A stretch of 49,347 bases of DNA, taken from Sphingopyxis sp. GTDB lineage: Bacteria > Pseudomonadota > Alphaproteobacteria > Sphingomonadales > Sphingomonadaceae. The stretch spans positions 1-49,347 of the forward strand of contig JASBSJ010000010.1 in NCBI GenBank assembly GCA_030148985.1. Reading direction: 5' to 3'. The position numbers and the translations under genes were made by a program. The notes under the pieces are model-generated. The model saw nothing but the letters and a program-made list of their open reading frames with translations, made no database searches and had not been told where the DNA came from. This document shows positions 8,707-16,745 of the stretch, piece by piece (the first letter of the stretch is position 1; the number at the start of each line of letters is the position of its first letter).

Positions 8707-9678
8707 TCAGGCGGCGAGGCGCAGGAAGGGAACCGGCTGGGTCGAGGTGAGAATGATCGGCATGCCGTTCTTCGCCTGAAAAATTTCGCCGTCGAGGATG
8801 ACGTTCGACCGGGCGCCCTCGATGCGGATTTCGTCGCCTTGCTGGAAATGCACGCCCTCGAGCTTTTTCTGGCCCAGCGTACCGCGCCAGGTCGCGCCGA
8901 GCATCCGGAACAGCGCGCCAACGCTGGTGTCGGTCGCGAGCAGCTTCATATGGCCGCCGCCGGGACCGTCGTTCGTGCGGATACTGAGCAGCAGTTTTTC
9001 GAGCGTCGTGACGATGAGCAGCGAAAATTTGCCCTTGAACTCGCCCTGACGGATCAGCGACACCGTCATCGGTTCGGGCTTGGGCGGCAACCGCCCGCCG
9101 CCGACGCCGAAGATGATCGCGAACAGCCCGAGGACCGCCGCGAGGAAATGCGAGATGCCGTTGGGCAGGCCAAGCGGATAGATGCGGTTGCGGCAATAGA
9201 GCATGACATCGGCCAGATAGGCCCCGCCAAGGAACATGCCGAGCACCGGCCGCGCGTCGCCGCCGCTGTCGAGCGCGATGAGTTGGCGCTGAATGACATG
9301 ATCGCCAAGCTCGCCCGCCTGCACCAGATCGAGCACGCGCTGGAGCGCCTTGATCGGGTCGCCCTCTGCGCCGAGGTCGAGCGCGATCAAATTGGTCTTG
9401 CCGTTGGGCAGCACCGCGACCGGCGGCGGCGAGCCGCCGAAATGGCCGCCCGAATAAAGCTCGGTCAATGCCGCCTGCACCGTGCCGTCGCCGCCGTTGA
9501 TCGCGACGACACGCGGGGAGACCATGGCGATGGTACGGATCGCTTCGCCGATTTGCGCGACATCCTCCACCTCATAGTGAAAGATGTCGGGGTGCGCCGC
9601 GCAAAATTCGCGAACCCGCGGCAATTGCGAGCGATTGCCCGTCGAGCGAGGATTCGAGAGGAGGGCGACGCTGGCCAT
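8707..9678 (-). CDS. Diacylglycerol/sphingosine-kinase-type lipid kinase, candidate ceramide kinase
   Basis: A 323-residue member of the DAGK catalytic-domain superfamily, which transfers phosphate from ATP to a lipid hydroxyl. The nucleotide-binding loop is clear: INGGDGTVQAALTEL (GGDGT at 62-66). The second motif, normally GTGNDFAR, reads LPNGKTNLIALDLG (90-103), a marked variant. A hydrophobic stretch near GISHFLAAVLGLFAIIFG may touch the membrane. Context suggests the substrate is ceramide or another sphingoid lipid: spt, acp and a ceramide-synthase-type gene are nearby, and Caulobacter uses a kinase of this superfamily (CpgB) to make ceramide phosphate. It lies between the DUF2141 gene and the nucleotidyltransferase-like gene with 5-6 bp gaps. 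Substrate is unproven. Confidence 0.8.
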   Translation of the reverse strand: MASVALLSNPRSTGNRSQLPRVREFCAAHPDIFHYEVEDVAQIGEAIRTIAMVSPRVVAINGGDGTVQAALTELYSGGHFGGSPPPVAVLPNGKTNLIALDLGAEGDPIKALQRVLDLVQAGELGDHVIQRQLIALDSGGDARPVLGMFLGGAYLADVMLYCRNRIYPLGLPNGISHFLAAVLGLFAIIFGVGGGRLPPKPEPMTVSLIRQGEFKGKFSLLIVTTLEKLLLSIRTNDGPGGGHMKLLATDTSVGALFRMLGATWRGTLGQKKLEGVHFQQGDEIRIEGARSNVILDGEIFQAKNGMPIILTSTQPVPFLRLAA

Positions 9679-9683
9679 CGGCG

Positions 9684-10157
9684 TTACATATATTTCATCG
9701 AGATGGAGATCGTCCGCGGCGCATCGCCGACCGAAAAGGCGGTCTTCTTGTAGCTCGGCTTGCCGAGGTTGAAGATATTGATGCTGGGATTGTTCGACAT
9801 CCCGCCGCCATCCTTGCTGATGTCGGTCTTGCCATTTCCGTTGACGTCGTGGCGCACCGCGATGCCGTAAACGCCCGCTTCGGGCAGCGGCACGCAGACC
9901 GTCATCGAACCGGCGCGCGCCGGCACCTCGATGCGCGCGAGCCAGCGGCCCTTTTCCAGCCAGTCGGCCGACGTTCCGCGATAGCTTTGCACGCGAATCT
10001 TGCCGCTCGACGCCTTGATCCCGTTGATCTGGACAAGCGTCGACGGACCGCTGCGGCAGTTGGCGAGGTCGTTCGGGATGACGCGGCCCATGGCGTGCGC
10101 CGTGGACCCTGCGGTCATCAGTGCGACGGCCAGCAGCCCCGATACAAATTTCGACAT
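9684..10157 (-). CDS. Secreted DUF2141 family protein
   Basis: A 157-residue exported protein with a clear signal peptide (MSKFVSGLLAVALMTAGSTAHA). The mature part matches the DUF2141 pattern: an immunoglobulin-like fold with FxL/VRHDVNGNGKTD, a calcium-loop-like DVNGNGKTD motif, and GGGMSNNPS. Function of the family is unknown. The start at 10157 is preferred over one ten codons upstream because GGAGG lies 10 nt before it. It is the first gene of a three-gene operon with the lipid kinase and the nucleotidyltransferase-like gene, and is divergent from lptF. This places it among envelope-lipid genes. Confidence 0.85.
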   Translation of the reverse strand: MSKFVSGLLAVALMTAGSTAHAMGRVIPNDLANCRSGPSTLVQINGIKASSGKIRVQSYRGTSADWLEKGRWLARIEVPARAGSMTVCVPLPEAGVYGIAVRHDVNGNGKTDISKDGGGMSNNPSINIFNLGKPSYKKTAFSVGDAPRTISISMKYM

Positions 10158-10289
10158 GACCTTAAAACCTCCAGAGGCTATAGCCACATCCGCACACGCA
10201 CCGCGCGCGCCGATATGGGTCCCTGTCGCCCTTGAATCGGCATATCGGAAACATTTGCGGCCAAAACATGGTGATGGGGCGACGAAAGA

Positions 10290-11498
10290 TTGAATAAGCT
10301 GCCTGCCATCGACCGCTACATCGCGCGGCTAATCTTTTTCCCCATGGTCGGCACGCTCGTGCTGTCGGCGATGCTGCTCGTGCTCGAAAAAATGCTGCGC
10401 CTGTTCGACTTCGTCGCGACCGAGGGCGGGCCGGTCAGCGTCGTGTGGCGAATGCTCGCGAACCTGATCCCCGAATATCTTTCGCTCGGCATCCCGATCG
10501 GGCTGATGCTGGGGATTCTCCTCGCATTTAGAAGGCTTGCGACGTCGAGCGAGCTCGACGTGCTGAAGGGTGTCGGCATGAGTTTCGGGCGGCTGATGCG
10601 GGTACCCTTTGCCTATGCCATCGCCCTTGCGGCGCTGAACCTCGCGATCGTCGGCTTCATCCAGCCCTATGCCCGCTATGCCTATGAAGGCTTGCAGTTC
10701 GAATTGCGCTCGGGCGCGCTCGGCGCATCGATCAAGGTCGGCGAATTCACCAAGCTGGGCGACCGGATGACGCTGCGGATCGAGGAAAGCTATGACGAGG
10801 GCCGCAGCTTGCGCGGCATTTTCGTGCGCGGCGAACAGCGCGACGGCCAGCGCGTGTCGGCGACCGCGTCGCGCGGGCAGTTCCTGGCGACCGACGACCC
10901 CGAAACGATCATCCTGCGCCTGTCGCAGGGTGTGCTGATCCACGAATCGCCCAAATTTTCGGCCCCGCGCGTGTTGACCTTCGACAATCACGACCTGCCG
11001 ATCCCGCTGCCCCGGATCGAGGCGTTCCGCCTGCGCGGCGGCGCCGACCGCGAAATGACGATCCCCGAATTGTTCGTCGCGGGCAAGGACAGTAGCCAGC
11101 CCGAGCAGACGAGGCTCGAATCGCGGGCCAATTTCCACTTCCGCATCGTCGAGGTGATGTCGATGTTCCTGATCCCGCTGATCGCGGTCGCGCTGGCGAT
11201 ACCGCCCAAGCGATCGACCTCGTCGCTCGGCGTCTTTCTGTCGATCGTGCTGCTCGTCACCCAGCACAAGATCAACCAATATGCCGAGGATCTGGGCGCG
11301 CGCGGCGCGGTCGATCCGCTGATCGCGCTCTGGGTGCCCTTCCTGTTGTTCGCGGCGCTCGCGATCTGGATGTATTATACGATCGCGCATGTACCGGGCG
11401 GCCAGCCGATCGGCGCGCTCGAGCGCGTCGCGGCGAAGGGCGCGGCGCGGATTCGCGCCCTGATCCGCGTATTTCAGCGCGAGCGGAGGCCGGGCTGA
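10290..11498 (+). CDS. lptF: LPS export ABC transporter permease LptF
   Basis: Inner-membrane subunit of the LptB2FG complex, which extracts lipopolysaccharide and passes it to the LptC-LptA bridge. The 402-residue product has the family layout: three N-terminal membrane helices (from IARLIFFPMVGTLV), a periplasmic beta-jellyroll (about 140-260) and three C-terminal helices (from FRIVEVMSMFLIPLIAVALAI). The coupling-helix segment ELDVLKGVGMSFGRLM is conserved. Translation apparently begins at TTG; the conserved IDRYIARL start would be lost with the next ATG. It overlaps lptG by one base. LPS export beside sphingolipid genes gives an outer-membrane lipid neighbourhood. Confidence 0.95.
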   Translation: MNKLPAIDRYIARLIFFPMVGTLVLSAMLLVLEKMLRLFDFVATEGGPVSVVWRMLANLIPEYLSLGIPIGLMLGILLAFRRLATSSELDVLKGVGMSFGRLMRVPFAYAIALAALNLAIVGFIQPYARYAYEGLQFELRSGALGASIKVGEFTKLGDRMTLRIEESYDEGRSLRGIFVRGEQRDGQRVSATASRGQFLATDDPETIILRLSQGVLIHESPKFSAPRVLTFDNHDLPIPLPRIEAFRLRGGADREMTIPELFVAGKDSSQPEQTRLESRANFHFRIVEVMSMFLIPLIAVALAIPPKRSTSSLGVFLSIVLLVTQHKINQYAEDLGARGAVDPLIALWVPFLLFAALAIWMYYTIAHVPGGQPIGALERVAAKGAARIRALIRVFQRERRPG

Positions 11499-12598
11499 TG
11501 CACCAGCTGCATTTTTTCCCCTCGCGCACGATGGCACTTTATGTCGGGCGGCTATTCCTGTTCCGTACCTTTGCGATCCTCTTTGCGCTTGTGCTGATCC
11601 TGCAAACGCTCGACCTGCTCGGCGAAAGCGGCAAGATCCTGGCGGTCGCGGGCAATAGCGACAGCGACGTGTGGCGCTATGTCGGGATGCGGCTGCCGCA
11701 GATCATCGAGACTTTCCTGCCCTTTTCGGTGCTGCTCGGCACGATCCTGACGATGATCACGCTCAACCAGAACAGCGAGGTCGTCGCGATGAAGGCGGCG
11801 GGCATGTCGGCGCATCAGGTGCTCGCGCCGCTGTTCCTCGCCGCGCTGCTCGTTGCCGGCGTCAGCTTTGCGTTCAACGAACGCATCGTCACGCGCTCGA
11901 CCGCAGCGCTCAGCGCCTGGCAAAAGGTCGAGTATAAGCGCGTTCCCGCCGACAGCGGGGTGCGCAGCAACATCTGGGTGCGCGACGGCGACGATCTGAT
12001 CAACGCCGAAACGGTCGAAACCGCGGGGCCCGCGGTCGTGCTGCGCGGCGTTACCATTTACGAACGCACCAGCGGCGTGCTGTCGTCGATGCTGTCGGCC
12101 GACAGCGCGCGCGCGCTGCCCGGCGGCGGATGGGAAATGACGAACGCGCGGCGCTTCGAGCGCCGGTCGGGGACGGTCGAGCCGTTGGGGACGATCGTCG
12201 CGGCAAGGGATGTGCGCCCCGACCAGTTCACGCTGGCGCAGGTCGACGGCGACGAGCTGCCCTTCCTGAAGCTGAAAAGCGCAATCGACGACCTTGAGGC
12301 CGCGGGACGCCCGGTCGATGCGCTGAAGGGCGTATTGTGGCACAAGATTTCGGGGCCGCTGTCGGCGATATTGATGCCGCTCTTGGGCGCGGTGGCGGCA
12401 TTCGGGCTGGCGCGATCGGGCAAGCTGTTCGTGCGCGCGATCATCGGCATGGCGCTGGGCTTCGCCTATTTCGTCGCCGACAATTTCGCGCTCGCGATGG
12501 GCGATCTGGGCGCTTATTCGCCGTTCCTGGCGGCGTGGGGGCCGTTCATCCTGTTCGCGCTGATCGGCGAGATGATTTTGATGCGTACCGAGGAATAG
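11498..12598 (+). CDS. lptG: LPS export ABC transporter permease LptG
   Basis: Partner permease of LptF in the LPS-extracting ABC transporter. The product has 366 residues with six membrane helices around a periplasmic domain: N-terminal LYVGRLFLFRTFAILFALVL, coupling region NSEVVAMKAAGMSAHQVLAP, and C-terminal helices from LSAILMPLLGAVAAFGLAR. TGATG overlap with lptF implies translational coupling. A 21-bp-arm inverted repeat follows about 60 bp after the stop and could act as a transcript 3' structure. No feature is unusual for the family. Confidence 0.95.
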   Translation: MHQLHFFPSRTMALYVGRLFLFRTFAILFALVLILQTLDLLGESGKILAVAGNSDSDVWRYVGMRLPQIIETFLPFSVLLGTILTMITLNQNSEVVAMKAAGMSAHQVLAPLFLAALLVAGVSFAFNERIVTRSTAALSAWQKVEYKRVPADSGVRSNIWVRDGDDLINAETVETAGPAVVLRGVTIYERTSGVLSSMLSADSARALPGGGWEMTNARRFERRSGTVEPLGTIVAARDVRPDQFTLAQVDGDELPFLKLKSAIDDLEAAGRPVDALKGVLWHKISGPLSAILMPLLGAVAAFGLARSGKLFVRAIIGMALGFAYFVADNFALAMGDLGAYSPFLAAWGPFILFALIGEMILMRTEE

Positions 12599-12657
12599 GG
12601 GTCAGCGTCGGCTCGCGGCCGGAAGCCCCTTTTGTTCGAACGCCCGTGTTGGACGGG

Positions 12658-12730
12658 ATTCGCGCAGAGGCGCAGAGAGCGCAGAGGGGAGTGCGCCTCA
12701 ACTCTGCGATCTCTGCGCCTCTGCGCGAAT
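12658..12730. repeat. Intergenic inverted repeat, family E
   Basis: Perfect 21-bp arms starting ATTCGCGCAGAGGCGCAGAG, with further pairing (CAGAG/CTCTG) around a short centre. It lies between lptG and the convergent desaturase gene, next to a family A element. Built from the short units GCGCAGAG, it has a simple-repeat character. Confidence 0.85.
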
Positions 12731-12760
12731 TTTATCGCTGCCGAGTTCGACCGATATAAT

Positions 12761-12851
12761 CCGTCGCCCCCGCGAAGGCGGGGGCCGCTATCGGTTTACG
12801 CAGCGATGCGGGAAAGGCCGCCGGCGGCCCCCGCCTTCGCGGGGGCGACGG
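12761..12851. repeat. Intergenic inverted repeat, family A, perfect copy
   Basis: Perfect 26-bp arms starting CCGTCGCCCCCGCGAAGGCG at both ends of a 91-bp element, immediately downstream of the desaturase stop and after the family E repeat. Together the two elements fill the gap between lptG and the desaturase gene. Confidence 0.9.
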
Positions 12852-12859
12852 TTTTATCC

Positions 12860-13966
12860 TCAGGCCGCTTTACCCCGCGCCGACCCCGCAACCAGATTCG
12901 CTACCAGCTTCGGCAAGCTGTCGTAATTCGCGCCATGATATTGCGAATCGGCGGGCAGCGCGTCCTTGAGGCGGCGGTGCGCTTCGGCAAGCGCGTGATA
13001 GGGAACGCCCGGCAACAGATGATGCAGTGCGTGATAGCGCAGGCCCACCGGCGCCCACAGCTCCGGCAGCAGGCCCGGCGGCGGCACGTTGACGCTGTCG
13101 AGGAACTGGCCGGTTACGGTCAAAACTTCGCCGTCATTTTCCCAAAGATGCGCGACCAGCGTGCGTATCTGGTTGAGCATCAGCGTCGCGGCAGCGATCG
13201 CGCCAAAGATGGCGAGCGCGCGCAGCGGCACCCAGCCGAAGACGCCGGCGGCGATCAGTAGCGTCGACCAGGCCCAGGCGCCGCCCTCCTGCCACGCCCA
13301 CATGCGGCGGAACTCGCCCTCGGGCGGCTTGCGGCGGAACAGCGGGTTGATGATCATGCCCGAATAGCGTTCGACAACAATCCGGCGCAGCGGCGGAATC
13401 AGGAACGACAGCGGGGTCAGCACCGCATAGCGGAAGACGAGCGCAATCGGCGCGAAGGCCGCGGCGACGACGAACAGCGGCACTGTCCAAGGCTTCATCA
13501 GCGCAAGCGGCAGATATTCGGGGTCCTCGACCGTGCCATATTTGGTACGGTTGTGGTGCAGGCTGTGGATGCCCTCATACATGAAGGAGGGGATCAGCAG
13601 CGGCACGCCGACGAGCAGGTTCCACACGAAGCGGAAGCCCGGCAGCGCATTTTTGCGGATATGCGTGAGTTCGTGGATGAAACTGCCCGCGCGATACAGC
13701 GCGACGACGGCGATCACCGCGGCAACGAGCATCCACACGATCGACGGTGCGAGAATCGCCGCCGCGATGCCGGCATAACCGATGAAGGTCGAGGCGAGAA
13801 AATCAGTCCAGTAAATCCGCGCGCTCGGCTGCACGAGATCGCGCGTCAGCTCGGACGCCGCGCGGAGCATCGCCATGTCGTCCGCAATTGCGGATTTGGC
13901 AATCTTCGGGGCCGAGGGCGCAAAAGGAGTCGCGACCCGATCGGCGGGGGGATTGATCGTCGTCAT
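12860..13966 (-). CDS. Membrane fatty acid desaturase / hydroxylase
   Basis: Di-iron integral membrane enzyme of the FA_desaturase superfamily, 368 residues. The three histidine clusters are visible: HELTH (98-102), HSLHH (134-138) and HALHH in RYHALHHLLPGVPYHAL near the C-terminus. Hydrophobic helices lie between them. The family desaturates or hydroxylates acyl or sphingoid chains, or carotenoids; the substrate is not readable here. The start MTTINPP is chosen because GGAG precedes it; the longer in-frame start lacks this. The neighbouring divergent gene encodes a ceramide-synthase-type acyltransferase, so action on sphingolipid acyl chains is a reasonable guess. Confidence 0.85.
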   Translation of the reverse strand: MTTINPPADRVATPFAPSAPKIAKSAIADDMAMLRAASELTRDLVQPSARIYWTDFLASTFIGYAGIAAAILAPSIVWMLVAAVIAVVALYRAGSFIHELTHIRKNALPGFRFVWNLLVGVPLLIPSFMYEGIHSLHHNRTKYGTVEDPEYLPLALMKPWTVPLFVVAAAFAPIALVFRYAVLTPLSFLIPPLRRIVVERYSGMIINPLFRRKPPEGEFRRMWAWQEGGAWAWSTLLIAAGVFGWVPLRALAIFGAIAAATLMLNQIRTLVAHLWENDGEVLTVTGQFLDSVNVPPPGLLPELWAPVGLRYHALHHLLPGVPYHALAEAHRRLKDALPADSQYHGANYDSLPKLVANLVAGSARGKAA

Positions 13967-14055
13967 AGCGGCTCCAAAAGCATAGCTTCGTGGCAGCAAA
14001 ATGGCCGAAAGCGGGTCGCCAGCGCGCTTTTGATGCCCTAATGCCTCGCGTCAAA

Positions 14056-14061
14056 TATAAT
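14056..14061 (+). promoter_or_regulatory. Candidate -10 box for the acyltransferase gene
   Basis: A perfect TATAAT in a GC-rich surround lies about 22 bp before the ATG at 14084, leaving a very short leader. A matching -35 at normal spacing is not obvious (TTGATG is 20 bp upstream), so the call is tentative. Confidence 0.45.
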
Positions 14062-14083
14062 GTTGGCTTTTCAGGAAACCAGT

Positions 14084-15250
14084 ATGAGCGCGCACGACGA
14101 AGGCCCGGTCACTATCCATCCGGTCAAGGACAAGAACGACCTGCGCGAGTTCGTCGAGCTGGCCTTTCGCCTCAACCGCGGCGATCCGGCGTGGGTGCCG
14201 CCGCTGAAGCGCGAGGTTTACGGCCTGCTCACCCCCGGCAAGAATCCATGGTTCGAACATGGCAAGGCGCAGTTTTTCCTCGCGCGGCGGAGCGGCCGCA
14301 CCGTCGGACGCATCTCGGCGCATATCGACGAGCTGGCGCTCGCGCAGCCCGCCGAACAGGGCATGGGGCCGGGCACGGGCAATTGGGGGCTGCTCGAGGC
14401 CGAGGACGAGGAAACGACGCGCGCGCTGCTCGCCGCCGCAGAGGACTGGCTGCGCAGTCAGGACATGCACCGTTCGCTTGGCCCCTTGTCGATTTCGATC
14501 TGGGACGAACCCGGCCTGCTGATCGAGGGGTTCGACAACCGGCCGACGGTGATGATGGGGCATAACAGCCCGCTCTATCGCGGCTGGGTCGAGGCCGCCG
14601 GCTATCGCCCGGCGAAGCAGTTGCTGAACTATGATGTTCATGTCGCCGACGGCTTTCCGCCGCTGGTCAATCGCATCGTCGCGGCGGGCGAGAAAAACGC
14701 GCGGATCCGCATCCGCAAGGTCGACAAGCGCCGGTTCGACGCCGAGGCGACGCTGATCATGGGGCTGCTGAACGATGCATGGTCGGACAATTGGGGCTTT
14801 GTCCCGCTGACCGACAGCGAAATCGCTTTCGTCGGCAAGAAGCTCAAGGACATCGTGTTCGAGGATCTGATCCGCGTCGCCGAACTCGACGGCGAGCCCG
14901 TCGCCTTCATGATCGTGCTGCCCAATATCAACGAGCTGCTGATCGACATGGACGGATCGCTCCTCCCCTTCAACTGGGCGCGGCTGCTCTGGTGGCTGCG
15001 CAAGCCGAAAAGTCGCATCTTGCGGGTGCCGCTGATGGGGGTCGCGCGCAAGTTGCAGAACAGCCGCATGGCGAGCATGCTCGCCTTCATGATGATCGAG
15101 TTCATCCGCCGCGACGCGGTGCGCGATTTTGGCACCGAGCGCGGCGACATCGGCTGGGTGCTCGACGATAATCAGGGGATGAACGCGGTCGCCGAGGCGA
15201 TCGGCGCCAAGATCAACCGCGTGTATCAGATTTACGATAAAATGCTCTGA
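14084..15250 (+). CDS. GNAT-fold N-acyltransferase, ceramide-synthase (bCerS) type
   Basis: A 388-residue protein that begins MSAHDEGPVT, after an AGGAAA site. The N-terminal part contains ELAFRLNRGDPAWVPPLKREV and FFLARRSGRTVGRISAHID, the pattern of a large acyl-CoA N-acyltransferase family often listed as hypothetical or as dATP pyrophosphohydrolase. A second acyltransferase-like half follows (from about 190, ending DDNQGMNAVAEAIGAKINRVYQIYDKML). The bacterial ceramide synthase of Caulobacter belongs, as I recall, to this type; it N-acylates the sphingoid base. With spt and acp about 9 kb away, ceramide synthesis is the leading hypothesis. Direct comparison with the Caulobacter protein is needed to confirm this. 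Confidence 0.7.
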   Translation: MSAHDEGPVTIHPVKDKNDLREFVELAFRLNRGDPAWVPPLKREVYGLLTPGKNPWFEHGKAQFFLARRSGRTVGRISAHIDELALAQPAEQGMGPGTGNWGLLEAEDEETTRALLAAAEDWLRSQDMHRSLGPLSISIWDEPGLLIEGFDNRPTVMMGHNSPLYRGWVEAAGYRPAKQLLNYDVHVADGFPPLVNRIVAAGEKNARIRIRKVDKRRFDAEATLIMGLLNDAWSDNWGFVPLTDSEIAFVGKKLKDIVFEDLIRVAELDGEPVAFMIVLPNINELLIDMDGSLLPFNWARLLWWLRKPKSRILRVPLMGVARKLQNSRMASMLAFMMIEFIRRDAVRDFGTERGDIGWVLDDNQGMNAVAEAIGAKINRVYQIYDKML

Positions 15251-15314
15251 TTGCCGGGACAGCTTTGCGACAAATGCCCGCCAATGTGCGTTCAAGGCAC
15301 GGAAAGGCATTGTC

Positions 15315-16742
15315 ATGGCTGTCCAATATCTTGCCGCCAATCGCTTCGGCCTCGGCCGCCGCTGGGACGATCCGGCGATTGCCGATCCGCAGGCGTGGTT
15401 GATGCGCCAGCTCGGCGACTATGATCCCGCTCCCGCCGCGCTGACGGGACTCGCCGGGCGCGAGGCGATCGCCGCGGCCTATGTCGACTATCGCGAGAAC
15501 CGGCAGGCGATGCGCCGCGAGGCGAACGACGCCGCGATGAGCGCGGAGGAAAAGGGCATGGGCCCCGAACTTCGCCGCCTGTCGCGCTCGGCGATCCGCC
15601 GCCACTATGTCGATGCCGCCGCGGCGCGCCTGTCCGCCGCCATCGCGACGCCGTCCCCCTTCCCCGAACGGCTCGTCCATTTCTGGGGCAATCATTTCGC
15701 GGTTTCGGCCGACAAGCAGACGGTGATCGGCTTTGTCGGCAATTATGAGAATGAGGCGATCCGGCCGCACATCATGGGCAAATTCGCCGACCTGCTGATC
15801 GCGGCGGTGAAACATCCCGCGATGCTGCTGTATCTCGACCAAGCGCAGAGCTTCGGCCCCGACAGTCCCTTTGCGACGCGGGTGCGCGATCGCGGCAGGC
15901 GGCAAACGCCGGGTCTCAACGAGAATCTGGCGCGCGAAATATTGGAGCTGCATACGCTGGGCGTGCGCGGCGGCTATGCGCAGGCCGATGTGACCGCCTT
16001 CGCCAAGGCACTGACCGGGCTGACCGTCGCGGGGCTCGGGCGCGGTGCGGGGCAGCGACTGATGCCCGCCGATGCGCGGCCGGGCGAAACGGTGTTCATT
16101 GCCCCGCTGCACGAGCCCGGGGCGCAGACGATCCTGGGGAGCAGCTATGATCAGCCGGGCGAACGCCAGGCCGAGGCGGTGCTGCGCGACCTGGCCGTCC
16201 ATCCCGCGACCGCGCGGCACGTCGCGACCAAGCTGGCGCGTCATTTCACCGGCGACGAACCGCCCGCGGCGCTCGTTGACCGGCTGGCGGACAGTTTCGA
16301 GGAAAGCGGCGGCGACCTGCCCGCGCTCTACCGCACGCTCATCGCCTCGCCCGAGCCCTGGGCGGGGCCGACGATGTTCAAATCGCCGTGGGACTGGAGC
16401 GTGTCGATGATGCGCGCGCTGAAGCTTCCCGCGCCCGGCGAGCGGCAGAATGTCCCCGCGATGTTCGCGCAGCTGGGCCAGCCGGTGTGGCGCCCCGGAT
16501 CGCCCAAGGGCTATGACGATCTGGTCGCGACCTGGGCCGGGTCGGCGGCGCTGATGCAGCGCGTCGAGCTAGCCAGCCGCATCGCCGGGCGCCTCGGAGG
16601 CCGCGTCGACGCGCGCCAGCTCGCGCCGCTCATTCTCGCCGATGCGCTGACGCCCGACACGAGCCAGGCGATCGCGCGCGCCGACAGCCCGGGTCAGGGG
16701 CTCGCGATGCTCTTCGCCAGCCCGGCCTTTCTGCGGAGATAG
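15315..16742 (+). CDS. DUF1800 family protein
   Basis: A 475-residue protein with the DUF1800 hallmarks: N-terminal AANRFGLG, central VHFWGNHFAVSADK, and the signature ENLAREILELHTLGV followed by YAQADVTAFAKALTG. There is no obvious signal peptide. The biochemical role of the family is unknown. It is almost always followed by a DUF1501 gene, as here (3 bp gap), and the two proteins are thought to act together outside the cytoplasm. Ribosome site AAGGCA-type upstream of the ATG. The pair is common in sphingomonads and shows no oddity here. Confidence 0.92.
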   Translation: MAVQYLAANRFGLGRRWDDPAIADPQAWLMRQLGDYDPAPAALTGLAGREAIAAAYVDYRENRQAMRREANDAAMSAEEKGMGPELRRLSRSAIRRHYVDAAAARLSAAIATPSPFPERLVHFWGNHFAVSADKQTVIGFVGNYENEAIRPHIMGKFADLLIAAVKHPAMLLYLDQAQSFGPDSPFATRVRDRGRRQTPGLNENLAREILELHTLGVRGGYAQADVTAFAKALTGLTVAGLGRGAGQRLMPADARPGETVFIAPLHEPGAQTILGSSYDQPGERQAEAVLRDLAVHPATARHVATKLARHFTGDEPPAALVDRLADSFEESGGDLPALYRTLIASPEPWAGPTMFKSPWDWSVSMMRALKLPAPGERQNVPAMFAQLGQPVWRPGSPKGYDDLVATWAGSAALMQRVELASRIAGRLGGRVDARQLAPLILADALTPDTSQAIARADSPGQGLAMLFASPAFLRR

Positions 16743-16745
16743 CCC

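Noticed and set aside
12658..12851. CRISPR array from the closely spaced repeats
   Set aside because: Two different inverted repeats stand side by side; there are no regular direct repeats with unique spacers and no cas genes.
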